DNA of 64,000 nucleotides, taken from assembly GCA_965227335.1 (NCBI GenBank), contig CBDDFV010000008.1, positions 124,001 to 188,000 of the forward strand, written 5' to 3'. How positions within the stretch are numbered: the first letter of the stretch is position 1; the number at the start of each line of letters is the position of its first letter. The DNA comes from CBDDFV01 sp965227335. Lineage in GTDB: Bacteria; Planctomycetota; Phycisphaerae; Phycisphaerales; SM1A02. Positions 1-7,819 of the stretch are shown piece by piece. The notes beneath the pieces were generated by a model. That model ran no database searches. It was not told where the DNA came from and saw only the letters and a list, made by a program, of their open reading frames with translations. The position numbers were made by a program, and so were the translations under genes.

Positions 1-17
1 CTCGGGAAGGGACAGAC

Positions 18-1331
18 TCAGGCGAACTGGAACTCGGGACTGGAGGCGATCAGGCGCAGCGTCTCGCGGGCCGCATCGCCCGATCCGCGGGCGGGCAGGG
101 CCGCGAGTCGATCGGTCACCGCCGACGGCGCTTCGCCGTCCAGCAACAGATCGATCATCGAGGCGGGGACGTCGTCGGTGGCGAGCGAATCGGCGAAGTC
201 GTCGAAGTCGACGACCCCGGGGCCGGATTCGCACAGCCGCGCGACGCCGTTGAGACGAACGAGCAGGGAGGCGGCGTTCAGCCAGCCGCGATGGTGATCC
301 CAGCCGGCGACGGTGGGGGGTTCGAAGAGCCGCTGACCCATCTCCGCGACGCCGTCGCCGAGCTGCCGGGCCGGGGCCATCACCTCCAGCACCCGGGCGA
401 GACCGACGAGGAACTCCGCCGGAGACTTGATCCGCGTGCGTCGATGGGCCGACGCAAACATCGCGCGGCTGCGGAAGAGTTCTCCGAGTCCGCGTCCGAT
501 GTGAAGATCATGCACACGCAGACGCCTCGCGAACGCTTCGATGAGGGCGTCCGAGGGATCCGGCGTCACGAACTCCCGCAACAGCTTCGTCGCCAGGAAG
601 CGGGCGCAGGCGGGCTGGGCCAGAACAACGTCGATGACCGCCTCGCCGCCCCGGACGCCGCGGGCGCCGAGCAGATCGACCGGCGTGTCGTCGTGGGCGT
701 GGGCGACGAATCGGAATCGACCGTTCCGCTGGTGCCACCCCGTAAACGCGCGCGCCGCGGCCTTGATGTCGCGCTCCGAGTACGCCCCGACGCCGAGGGC
801 GAACAGCTCCAGCAGTTCACGCGCCCAGTTCTCGTTGGGGCGGCCCTTGATGTTCTCGTTGCCGTCGAGCCAGATGATCATCGCAGGGTCGCGGGCCACG
901 GCGAGCACGAGATCCCGAAATGATCCCAGGGCGTGTTGTTCGAATCGCCGAAGCTGCTCGAGCATCAACGGCGCCCGCTCCACTTTCGAGAAGCTCGTGG
1001 CGAAGTGATCGTGCCAGAACATCGCCATCCGGGCGTGGAGCGGTCGGTCGGTCCAGCGCATCCGCTGCACCCACCAGCCGCGCAGATCGGCGATGTTGTT
1101 CTGCGCGGCGATCCGTGGACCGAGGACGTCGAGATTCCTCGCTCGTTCCGAATCCTGCGTCGACTCCGGATCAAGACGCGCGGCGATCACGGCGTCCGGC
1201 GACGAGGCGAGCGCGGCGCGAACCTCATCCGGACCCGGGTCGAAGCCCGTCCGGCGGAGCAGATGCTGCACGTCCGCCCGGGTCCAGCCGGCGTCAGGAG
1301 GCGTCCACGGCGCCAGAGGATCGCCGATCAC
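18..1331 (-). CDS. DUF1800 family protein
   Basis: A 437-residue DUF1800 protein. The biochemical role of this family is not established; planctomycete members usually sit beside a DUF1501 gene. Signature segments are visible: MAMFWHDHFATS at residues 102-113, NENWARELLELFALG at 166-180, then AAARAFTGW. No signal peptide is evident. The GTG start at 1331 overlaps the TGA of the upstream gene as GTGA, so translation is probably coupled to the DUF3352-like gene. The next gene in the transcript lies beyond position 1; a DUF1501 partner would be expected there but cannot be seen. Confidence 0.9.
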   Translation of the reverse strand: MIGDPLAPWTPPDAGWTRADVQHLLRRTGFDPGPDEVRAALASSPDAVIAARLDPESTQDSERARNLDVLGPRIAAQNNIADLRGWWVQRMRWTDRPLHARMAMFWHDHFATSFSKVERAPLMLEQLRRFEQHALGSFRDLVLAVARDPAMIIWLDGNENIKGRPNENWARELLELFALGVGAYSERDIKAAARAFTGWHQRNGRFRFVAHAHDDTPVDLLGARGVRGGEAVIDVVLAQPACARFLATKLLREFVTPDPSDALIEAFARRLRVHDLHIGRGLGELFRSRAMFASAHRRTRIKSPAEFLVGLARVLEVMAPARQLGDGVAEMGQRLFEPPTVAGWDHHRGWLNAASLLVRLNGVARLCESGPGVVDFDDFADSLATDDVPASMIDLLLDGEAPSAVTDRLAALPARGSGDAARETLRLIASSPEFQFA

Positions 1332-3130
1332 CGCGTCGTCTCCGGACGAAGCGACTCGCCGTCGAACGTGGCGGTGATCTCGACCGTCATCGACGCATCA
1401 TTCGTCACGACCGTCGCATCAAGGCGGTCGAACGGGCGCAGCATGGCGTCGAGCAACTCGGTGAACGCGATGGCCTCGTCGCGCGTCTCGTTCTCCTGGA
1501 GCATGCGGTTCATGATGAGCGAGTCGCGGTTGAGGCGGAAGAGATCGGCGAGTCGATCCACGTCGACCCACGCGGCGTCGCCCGGGATGTCCCGGGCGTC
1601 GTCCGCCCCGGCGGCGGTCAGCGCGTGACGGAAGATGGTCGGGTTCGAGGCGATGAAGAGATCGGAACCCGCGTAAGCGACGGCCGGCTCGAAGTTGAAC
1701 TGGACGCCCGGCAGCTCCGGCCGCGCATCGCCAGGGTACGTCCCGAGTACGACGCGGGTGTCGCCGATGCGATCGACGTCGAGGAGCAGGGCGGGCTGAT
1801 CCTGCTGCGCCTGCTCGAGGCCGACGATGGAGATCGCAGTGGACGCGGCGGAGCGGATCCGCAGCGCGAACTCGGCCGCGTCTTCGGCCGGCAGCGGCGC
1901 GGTCAGCATCAGACTCGGGAGCAACGGGACGGGCGTCGGGTCGTCGTCCGACGCTTCCGGCGGCATCGAGGCGATCACCCGCACCGGACCGTCCACCTTC
2001 GCGAGCAGATCGTCGACGAAGTCAAGCCGTCCGAAGAGCGTGCTCGCACCGCTGGCGAAACCGGTGAGCTGGCTCGCGGCGGGGAGCGACATCAGCATCT
2101 CGCGCTCCGAGAACAACGACGCCCAGTCGCGCCGGATCGCGATCTCCCCCACGATGTCCGGCATCGACGCGGTCGTCCAGGTGCGCGACGGCGCGGCGGG
2201 GGCGAGGAACCCCCGGTGCGACGCCGGCCATGGTCCCGCGTGTTCGATGTTCGATGAGATGCGCACGCCGCGATCGACCCGGGTCAGCGTGAGCGTCGCG
2301 TGGTCCGCCTGCTGCAGCATGCGACGCCAGCCGCCGACGATCATGACACCGAGCGGATCGCCGTCCCGGTCGTCGAAGTCAGCGCCCGTGGCGGCGCGAA
2401 CCACCCGCAGGTCGACGTCGAGCGTCGCCACGAGGTCGGGCGACGCGGCCGGCGGGGCGTCCGCCTGGTTCGCGATCGCGCGCCGGATGCCCGGGGTGTC
2501 ATTCCCGATGATCAGCCGCCGGTCAATCCGTCCCTGCAGGACGCCGTCCTCTCCGATGGGAATGAAGTCGACCTCGTCGATCGTGCGCACGACAGCCGGA
2601 TTGAGACGTCCGCGTCGATTCGCGACGCCGACCAACTGGTGCACCTGGAGGAGCAGTCGGTCCGCCGCGTCCGTCTCGTCCAGATGGACGACCGCCACGA
2701 ACGCGGGTGATCCGCCGTCAGCGGGGATATCCATGGTCAGATCGATGCGTCGCCCCGTGAGCACGCCGACGGCCTCCCATGGCGTCAGGCCGGCGCCTCG
2801 TGCGATCGCGTCGAAGGCGAAGAGCGCCTGGTTGAATTCGGCGTTGTCCGATTCGATGGCGTTGCGCAGCGCCGAGTCCGCGTACCCGATCTCGTCGAGG
2901 AACACGCGGAAGGACTGAACAACCTCCGCCCCGTCATGGATGACGGCGCGGAGGGCGGGGGGATTCGGATCGGATGACGGTCGGGCGTCGGTCGGCGCGG
3001 CGGCGGCGAGCGTCAGGCTCGCGCCGACGGCGAGCAGCATGGTTCGCGTCGGGATCGATCGGGCCGGGATCGATCGGGCCGGGATCGATCGCGACGGGAT
3101 TGAGCGCTGAGAGTCGGGGCGCACGGGCAT
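1328..3130 (-). CDS. exported DUF3352-like protein of unknown function
   Basis: About 600 residues, exported, with repeated alternating alpha/beta segments resembling DUF3352-type proteins (sentences such as DFIPIGEDGVLQGRIDRRL and a later AYAGSDLFIASNP), but no assignable activity. The start at 3130 is chosen because AGGAGG lies 7 nt upstream. An in-frame ATG at 3154 sits 5 nt after TATCTT and could be used leaderlessly. Oddly the hydrophobic signal segment (MLLAVGASLTLAAAAP, residues 31-46) is preceded by about 30 residues built from four SIP(A/S/T)R repeats, encoded by a 15-bp tandem repeat. A start at the Met of the signal segment (3040) has no ribosome site. The gene is coupled to the downstream DUF1800 gene. 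Confidence 0.7.
   Translation of the reverse strand: MPVRPDSQRSIPSRSIPARSIPARSIPTRTMLLAVGASLTLAAAAPTDARPSSDPNPPALRAVIHDGAEVVQSFRVFLDEIGYADSALRNAIESDNAEFNQALFAFDAIARGAGLTPWEAVGVLTGRRIDLTMDIPADGGSPAFVAVVHLDETDAADRLLLQVHQLVGVANRRGRLNPAVVRTIDEVDFIPIGEDGVLQGRIDRRLIIGNDTPGIRRAIANQADAPPAASPDLVATLDVDLRVVRAATGADFDDRDGDPLGVMIVGGWRRMLQQADHATLTLTRVDRGVRISSNIEHAGPWPASHRGFLAPAAPSRTWTTASMPDIVGEIAIRRDWASLFSEREMLMSLPAASQLTGFASGASTLFGRLDFVDDLLAKVDGPVRVIASMPPEASDDDPTPVPLLPSLMLTAPLPAEDAAEFALRIRSAASTAISIVGLEQAQQDQPALLLDVDRIGDTRVVLGTYPGDARPELPGVQFNFEPAVAYAGSDLFIASNPTIFRHALTAAGADDARDIPGDAAWVDVDRLADLFRLNRDSLIMNRMLQENETRDEAIAFTELLDAMLRPFDRLDATVVTNDASMTVEITATFDGESLRPETTR
3044..3103 (-). repeat. 15-bp tandem repeat, four copies, coding
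   Basis: Four copies of a 15-bp unit lie in frame inside the DUF3352-like gene and encode Ser-Ile-Pro-X-Arg, with X being Ser, Ala, Ala and Thr. The inner two copies are identical at the DNA level, which suggests recent slippage. The repeat precedes the signal-peptide core. Confidence 0.85.
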
Positions 3131-3159
3131 GGGCGGTCCTCCTGTCCGGCGCATCGGCG

Positions 3160-3165
3160 AAGATA
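3160..3165 (-). promoter_or_regulatory. candidate -10 element (TATCTT)
   Basis: TATCTT on the minus strand, 5 nt before an in-frame ATG at 3154 and 29 nt before the ATG at 3130 that has the AGGAGG site. A transcript starting about 6-7 nt after it would carry both starts or only the second. No convincing -35 box is seen. Confidence 0.4.
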
Positions 3166-3172
3166 CGCCGCA

Positions 3173-3204
3173 TCTGAGACGTCCTTGGGAGACAGCGTCT
3201 CAGA
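3173..3204. promoter_or_regulatory. perfect 9-bp inverted repeat, operator or terminator
   Basis: TCTGAGACG and CGTCTCAGA are separated by 14 nt. On the minus strand this dyad lies directly upstream of the TATCTT hexamer, covering the expected -35 region of the DUF3352-like gene, as an operator would. It also follows the stop of the repeat protein at 3256, so it could end that transcript, although no T tract follows it. Confidence 0.45.
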
Positions 3205-3255
3205 ATTCCAGCCGGAAGGCGAATGCGCCCGATCAGGCCGCGTCCCGAAGCCGCG

Positions 3256-5265
3256 TCAGAACTGGTTGAACATGGCCTTGTCCAGCTCGGTCCGCAGGTT
3301 GTACGCGCTGACATGCTCGTCGCCGGAGCGGATCGCGGCGTCGACGGCGTAGTAGCCGTCCGGGAACTCCTGCCGCAGCAGTCGCAACGCCCCGATCATG
3401 AAGAGCGCATCGACATCGCTGCGGTCGATCCGCACCTGGGTGACGTACCGCTCCACCGCGACCGCGATCACGTCCTTCATCCGCGTGTCGCCGGGGACGA
3501 GGTACGCGGCGGTCGGGTCGTCGGTGAACGCCCGACGCATCTCCAGCACCGCCCCGTCGTGATCAAGCTGCAACGCCTTCGTCAGGCTCAGGCCGATCCG
3601 CGGCGCGGCGGCGGTCGGCTGCACGTACGTGAGATCGTCGAACACCGCGAACGCCTGCTCCAACTGGCCGAACCGCAGCGCCTCCCAGCCGTCATTGATA
3701 TCGGGCAGCGGCGGCGTGTCGTAGATCAGCGCTGTCGACGACGACGGCGAGTACCCGCTGTACGACACGTACGTCGTCTTTGGCCAGTAGACGACCGGCG
3801 TCGTGTAGTGATACACCTTGATCGGGGTGTGCCAGTAGTACGGCTTGTAGCCCGACCAGCAGGACCACGACGGCTTCCAGTGATGGTGGTGGTGATGCGA
3901 GTGATGGTGGTGATACGGTTTGTAGCTGGAGTACCCGAAGGAGAAGCCCCAGTGGCTGCTTGAATACCCGAAGCTGAACGACCAGCCGCTGCCGTACCCG
4001 TACCAGTCATTGCACGGCCATCCCCAACCCGACCAGCCGGACGAGCCGTGGTAATGGTGGTCGTGGTGGTGATACTCGTCGTAGTAGTACTCGTTGTTGT
4101 AGATGTAGACAGCTTCGTCGTCTTCGTACTCGTAGATCAGTCCGCCTTCGCTCGGTCCGGGCGGCGGCGGATCGTAGATGGGATCGTCGCCGCCGGCGAT
4201 CGGAGGAACGCCGACGCCCGTCCCGACGCCGCCGTTGATCGGCGCGCCGCCCAACTGCTGCTGCATGCGTCGTCGACGCCGTTCGTCGTTGAGATCGCCC
4301 AGCGCGTCATCGGACAGACCCTTGCCGAAGAGCGGCTCGACGCCGCCGCCGTTCGTGCCGAGCGGCGCGTTGACGACATCGCGATCGCGCGAAGGCGCCT
4401 CGCCCCGGCGATAAATCAGGGTCGGCGGCGCCGAGGGACCCTTGGCGCCGCGGTTGTTCTGAGCCGCGTTCTGCTCCGTTTCGAGGCGGCGGCGCAGGTG
4501 TTCGAGTTGCAACTGGCGGCGGTACTCCTCGGCCCGCCGCGCCCGGTCGTTCTGGAGATCGATGGTGGACGGACGGCGGATGTCCCGGCGCTGTCCATCG
4601 CTCGATCCGCCCCGCCGCAGATCATCGCGGCCGGTCGGACGCTGGACCCCGGGGGATCGGCGGTTGTCAGATGACCGTTGCGTCTCCTGAGCACGACGCT
4701 GGGCGTCCGCCCGCTGGCGAGATTCCTGGGCGCGACGCTGGGCGTCCGCCCGCTGGCGAGATTCCTGCGCGCGACGCTGGGCGTCCGCTCGCTGGCGAGA
4801 TTCCTGGGCGCGACGCTGGGCGTCCGCTCGCTGGCGAGATTCCTGCGCGCGACGCTGGGCGTCCGCTCGCTGACGGGCCTCCTGCGCACGGCGCTGGGCG
4901 TCCGCCCGCTGACGGGCCTCCTGCGCCCGGCGCTGGGCGTCCGCCCGCTGACGGGCCTCCTGCGCACGCCGCTGGGCGTCCGCCCGCTGACGGGCCTCCT
5001 GCGCACGCCGCTGGGCTTCCGCCCGCTGGCGGGCCTCCTGTGCGCGGCGTTGAGCCTCCGCGCGTTGCCGAGCCTCCTGCGCGCGACGTTGGGCTTCGGC
5101 GCGCTGGCGGGCGGTGTCGTCCCCGCGACGCTGTCCGATCACCGACGCGCCGAGCGCGGCGTGAACGCCCGGAAGCGAGGGGGATGCGGCGAGGGCGGTT
5201 GATCCCGTCCCGGCAAGACCCCCGGCCAACGCGAATGCGATCACAAGCGACGTGCGTCGTTTCAT
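3256..5265 (-). CDS. secreted repeat protein, coiled-coil repeats, His/Tyr-rich region, TPR-like C-terminus
   Basis: 669 residues. Residues 1-26 form a signal peptide ending near ALAAS. Residues 52-194 are eleven 13-residue repeats (RQRADAQRRAQEA type, first three with RAEA), strongly charged and likely helical. The middle (about 385-500) is very rich in His, Tyr, Ser, Gly and Trp, with runs of five or six His, and could bind metal or surfaces. The C-terminal 145 residues look TPR-like (GWEALRFGQLEQAFAVFDDL). The ATG at 5265 has AGGAG 8 nt upstream. No specific family is recognised; a cell-surface or envelope role is inferred only from the export signal and composition. It stands alone, divergent from the sugar ABC ATPase gene. 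Confidence 0.75.
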   Translation of the reverse strand: MKRRTSLVIAFALAGGLAGTGSTALAASPSLPGVHAALGASVIGQRRGDDTARQRAEAQRRAQEARQRAEAQRRAQEARQRAEAQRRAQEARQRADAQRRAQEARQRADAQRRAQEARQRADAQRRAQEARQRADAQRRAQESRQRADAQRRAQESRQRADAQRRAQESRQRADAQRRAQESRQRADAQRRAQETQRSSDNRRSPGVQRPTGRDDLRRGGSSDGQRRDIRRPSTIDLQNDRARRAEEYRRQLQLEHLRRRLETEQNAAQNNRGAKGPSAPPTLIYRRGEAPSRDRDVVNAPLGTNGGGVEPLFGKGLSDDALGDLNDERRRRRMQQQLGGAPINGGVGTGVGVPPIAGGDDPIYDPPPPGPSEGGLIYEYEDDEAVYIYNNEYYYDEYHHHDHHYHGSSGWSGWGWPCNDWYGYGSGWSFSFGYSSSHWGFSFGYSSYKPYHHHHSHHHHHHWKPSWSCWSGYKPYYWHTPIKVYHYTTPVVYWPKTTYVSYSGYSPSSSTALIYDTPPLPDINDGWEALRFGQLEQAFAVFDDLTYVQPTAAAPRIGLSLTKALQLDHDGAVLEMRRAFTDDPTAAYLVPGDTRMKDVIAVAVERYVTQVRIDRSDVDALFMIGALRLLRQEFPDGYYAVDAAIRSGDEHVSAYNLRTELDKAMFNQF
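4684..5112 (-). repeat. 39-bp tandem repeat, eleven copies, coding
   Basis: Eleven in-frame copies of a 39-bp unit encoding 13 residues. Three copies read RAEA and eight RADA. The last residue of the unit changes from Ala (copies 1-6) to Ser (7-10) to Thr (11), so the array has a graded structure suggesting stepwise duplication. All six reading frames stay open across it, producing large spurious ORFs. Confidence 0.95.
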
Positions 5266-5468
5266 ATCTGTATCTCCTGACCATCGGCGGCGATGGACAG
5301 CCGCGCGACGTCATCGATGACACGCGTCGACGCGCGGCATTCCCTCAGTCTCCCGGAAAACTGTCTCAACGCGAGGATTTCCCGGATTGTCGCTCTCGAT
5401 GGCCGGAAACGGCCGCTCCCGGTATCCTCGTCCGCCCACGGTCACCCACCCTCTGTTCGGTTCATGTT

Positions 5469-6581
5469 ATGCCGCAGGTGCTTCTCGACAGCGTCACCAA
5501 GACTTACCCCGGCGGGGTTCGCGCGGTCGACGGCGTGACGATCGACGCGTCGGACGGCGAGTTCGTCGTCCTTGTCGGGCCGTCGGGCAGCGGCAAGTCG
5601 ACGACGTTGCGGATGATTGCCGGCCTTGAAACGGTGACGGACGGGACGATCTCGATCGGGGACCGCGTGGTGAACCGCCTCCACCCGCGCGACCGCGACA
5701 TTGCGATGGTCTTCCAGGATTACGCCCTCTATCCGCACATGACCGTGCGGAAGAACCTGAGCTTCGCCCTGCGTCTCCGCAAGACGCCGAAGGAGGAGAT
5801 TGCACGCCGGGTCGCCGATGTCGCCGCCATGCTGGGCATCGAGGCGCTGCTCGATCGCAAGCCGCGGGCGCTGTCCGGCGGTCAGCAGCAGCGGGTGGCG
5901 CTCGGTCGGGCGATTGTGCGCGAACCCGCGGCGTTCCTGTTCGACGAACCGCTCTCCAATCTGGACGCCCGGCTCCGCGTCACGACCCGGGCGGAGTTGA
6001 AGGCGCTGCACCGCCGGCTGCAGACCACGACGATCTACGTGACGCACGACCAGGAAGAGGCGATGACGCTCGGGGATCGGGTGGCGGTCATGTGCGACGG
6101 CCGGCTCCAGCAGTACGCGCCGCCGCTCGAGGTATATCGCCATCCCGCGAATCGGTTCGTCGCGGGTTTCATCGGCGCGCCGCCGATGAACTTCGTCGAG
6201 GGCGCGATCGAACGGGACGCGGACGCCGTCCGATTCACCGCGGACGGCGACGACGGCGTCTTCACGCTGCCCCGCGCCGCCGCCGACACGGACGGTCCCG
6301 CGGTGCTGGGCGTCCGGCCGACCCATCTGGCCATGACGGATGACGCCGACGTCGCGGCGTTCGCGGTGACGGTTGACGTGATCGAGCATCTCGGCGATGT
6401 GGTCGACATCGTGGGGCGCCTGCCGTCGGGGGCGTCGTTCATCGCGCGGGCGGCGCCGACGGCGGATCTGGTCGTGGGGGCGACGGTGCGGCTGGCGCCT
6501 GATCTCACTCGGGCGCGTTTGTTTGTGCCGGGTCCGTTCGGCGCCGCGCTCGAAACGCGAACTGCGTTAGCAGCGTCGTGA
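5469..6581 (+). CDS. carbohydrate ABC transporter ATP-binding protein (MalK/UgpC type)
   Basis: A 370-residue cytoplasmic ATPase energising sugar import. Walker A GPSGSGKST is at residues 37-45, the signature LSGGQQQRV near 135, Walker B FLFDEPLSNLDA near 157, and the switch His in YVTHDQEEAM. Residues from about 240 form the TOBE-type regulatory domain of the MalK class (GVRPTHLAM). The start is the ATG at 5469, since upstream sequence in frame belongs to the antisense of the repeat protein. It probably serves the binding protein and permeases at 7820-10970, although an MFS gene on the other strand lies between. Its 3' end overlaps that MFS gene by 77 bp. Confidence 0.92.
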   Translation: MPQVLLDSVTKTYPGGVRAVDGVTIDASDGEFVVLVGPSGSGKSTTLRMIAGLETVTDGTISIGDRVVNRLHPRDRDIAMVFQDYALYPHMTVRKNLSFALRLRKTPKEEIARRVADVAAMLGIEALLDRKPRALSGGQQQRVALGRAIVREPAAFLFDEPLSNLDARLRVTTRAELKALHRRLQTTTIYVTHDQEEAMTLGDRVAVMCDGRLQQYAPPLEVYRHPANRFVAGFIGAPPMNFVEGAIERDADAVRFTADGDDGVFTLPRAAADTDGPAVLGVRPTHLAMTDDADVAAFAVTVDVIEHLGDVVDIVGRLPSGASFIARAAPTADLVVGATVRLAPDLTRARLFVPGPFGAALETRTALAAS

Positions 6582-7773
6582 CCGCGACGCCGCCGGCGCA
6601 CACGCCGGCCTGGGTCGCCATCGGGACGTCGCGTCCGATCAGCACGCCGAGCGTCGCGGGGGCGGCCGCGGTCGAAAACACCATGCACGCCTGCCCCAGG
6701 GCCCGAATCGCTCCGAGATGCGCCACGCCGTACGCCTCGGCCCACATCGCGGAGACCACGGGGCCGACCGCCCCCGAGGTGACGCCGGCGGCGATCATGA
6801 ACGTCGCCAGCGCCGCATACGAGTCGAAGAACGCCAGGGTCGCCATCGCCACGAACATCGGGACGAGAAAGAGCCGGGTCATGCGAATGGCCGTGAAGCG
6901 GTCGATCAGGACGCCGACCCCCGCGGCGGACGCGACCTGCGCCGCGGCGAACGCCACGAACATCGCCGCGAACACCTCCGTCGACCATCCGCTCTCGCGA
7001 ATCAGCGTCGCCTGGTGGAAGAAGAACCCCGTCATCACGAACGCCGGCGTGATCACGGCCGGCAGCACGAGGTAGAAGCTCGGATCGCGCAGCACGTCGC
7101 GGCGACGCGCGCCCGATACCACCACATCCGTCCCATCGTCGTGTTTCGCGGCGGCGCGCGGCGCGAGCGCGGTCCGCAGATCGCCGGTGAGCAGCCAGAT
7201 GATGAGCGGCAGCGTCGTGATCACAAGCACCGCCGCCGCGCCGATCCACGTCCAGCGCCAGCCGAACGCGGCCATCGACGCCACGGCGATGATCGGCAGC
7301 ACGGCCTCGCCGAGCGGAAAGCCCATGCTGGCGATGCTGGACGCCACGCCCCGCCGCTTGTTGAACGCCCGCGCCATGGTGGTGAGCGAGATGTGTCCCA
7401 TCAATCCCTGTCCGCAGAGACGGAGCAGGTAGAACGCCATCGCCACCATGATCACGCCCTGCGCGAAGCCGAGCAGGAGGGCGGCCGCCGCGAGCCCCAG
7501 CACCGTGAGCAGCGTGTACCGCCGGAGATCGGCGACATCGAGGCGCTGGCCGAGGCGAATGATCGTCACGCCGGAGAGGAGCGTCGCGCCGGAGTACAGC
7601 GCGCCGTAAAACTCCTCGCTCAGGCCGATCGCATCGCGCACGGGCTCGTTGAACAGGCCGATGAAGAACGTCTGACCGAAGCTGGAGTAGAAGGTCAGAG
7701 CGAGTCCGAACGACAGCAGCCGCGCATTGCCGGTCAGGAACGGGAGCAGTCGGGGCGGTTCGACGATCGCCAT
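6505..7773 (-). CDS. MFS transporter
   Basis: A 422-residue major facilitator with about twelve hydrophobic helices and the central cytoplasmic loop near residues 190-220. The first half contains the typical loop between helices 2 and 3 (RLGQRLDVADLRR). The start at 7773 begins MAIVEPPRLLPFL, just before the first helix; further in-frame sequence upstream is not MFS-like and overlaps the divergent gene. Substrate is unknown; the closest look is to monocarboxylate-type MFS proteins. It is placed within a sugar ABC locus, so a sugar-derived acid is a guess. Convergent overlap with the ATPase gene is 77 bp. Confidence 0.85.
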   Translation of the reverse strand: MAIVEPPRLLPFLTGNARLLSFGLALTFYSSFGQTFFIGLFNEPVRDAIGLSEEFYGALYSGATLLSGVTIIRLGQRLDVADLRRYTLLTVLGLAAAALLLGFAQGVIMVAMAFYLLRLCGQGLMGHISLTTMARAFNKRRGVASSIASMGFPLGEAVLPIIAVASMAAFGWRWTWIGAAAVLVITTLPLIIWLLTGDLRTALAPRAAAKHDDGTDVVVSGARRRDVLRDPSFYLVLPAVITPAFVMTGFFFHQATLIRESGWSTEVFAAMFVAFAAAQVASAAGVGVLIDRFTAIRMTRLFLVPMFVAMATLAFFDSYAALATFMIAAGVTSGAVGPVVSAMWAEAYGVAHLGAIRALGQACMVFSTAAAPATLGVLIGRDVPMATQAGVCAGGVAVTTLLTQFAFRARRRTDPAQTNAPE

Positions 7774-7807
7774 GGGGGGAAGAGGATAGCAGTCGTCGCG
7801 GTTGGGG

Positions 7808-7813
7808 TACGAT
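7808..7813 (+). promoter_or_regulatory. candidate -10 element for leaderless transcript (TACGAT)
   Basis: TACGAT ends 6 nt before the ATG at 7820 of the solute-binding protein. No Shine-Dalgarno sequence is present, so the transcript may begin at the ATG. Confidence 0.5.
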
Positions 7814-7819
7814 GCGTCC

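Noticed and set aside
4684..5112. Regular 39-bp repeats as a CRISPR array
   Set aside because: There are no unique spacers; the units are directly adjacent, in frame and encode a protein repeat.
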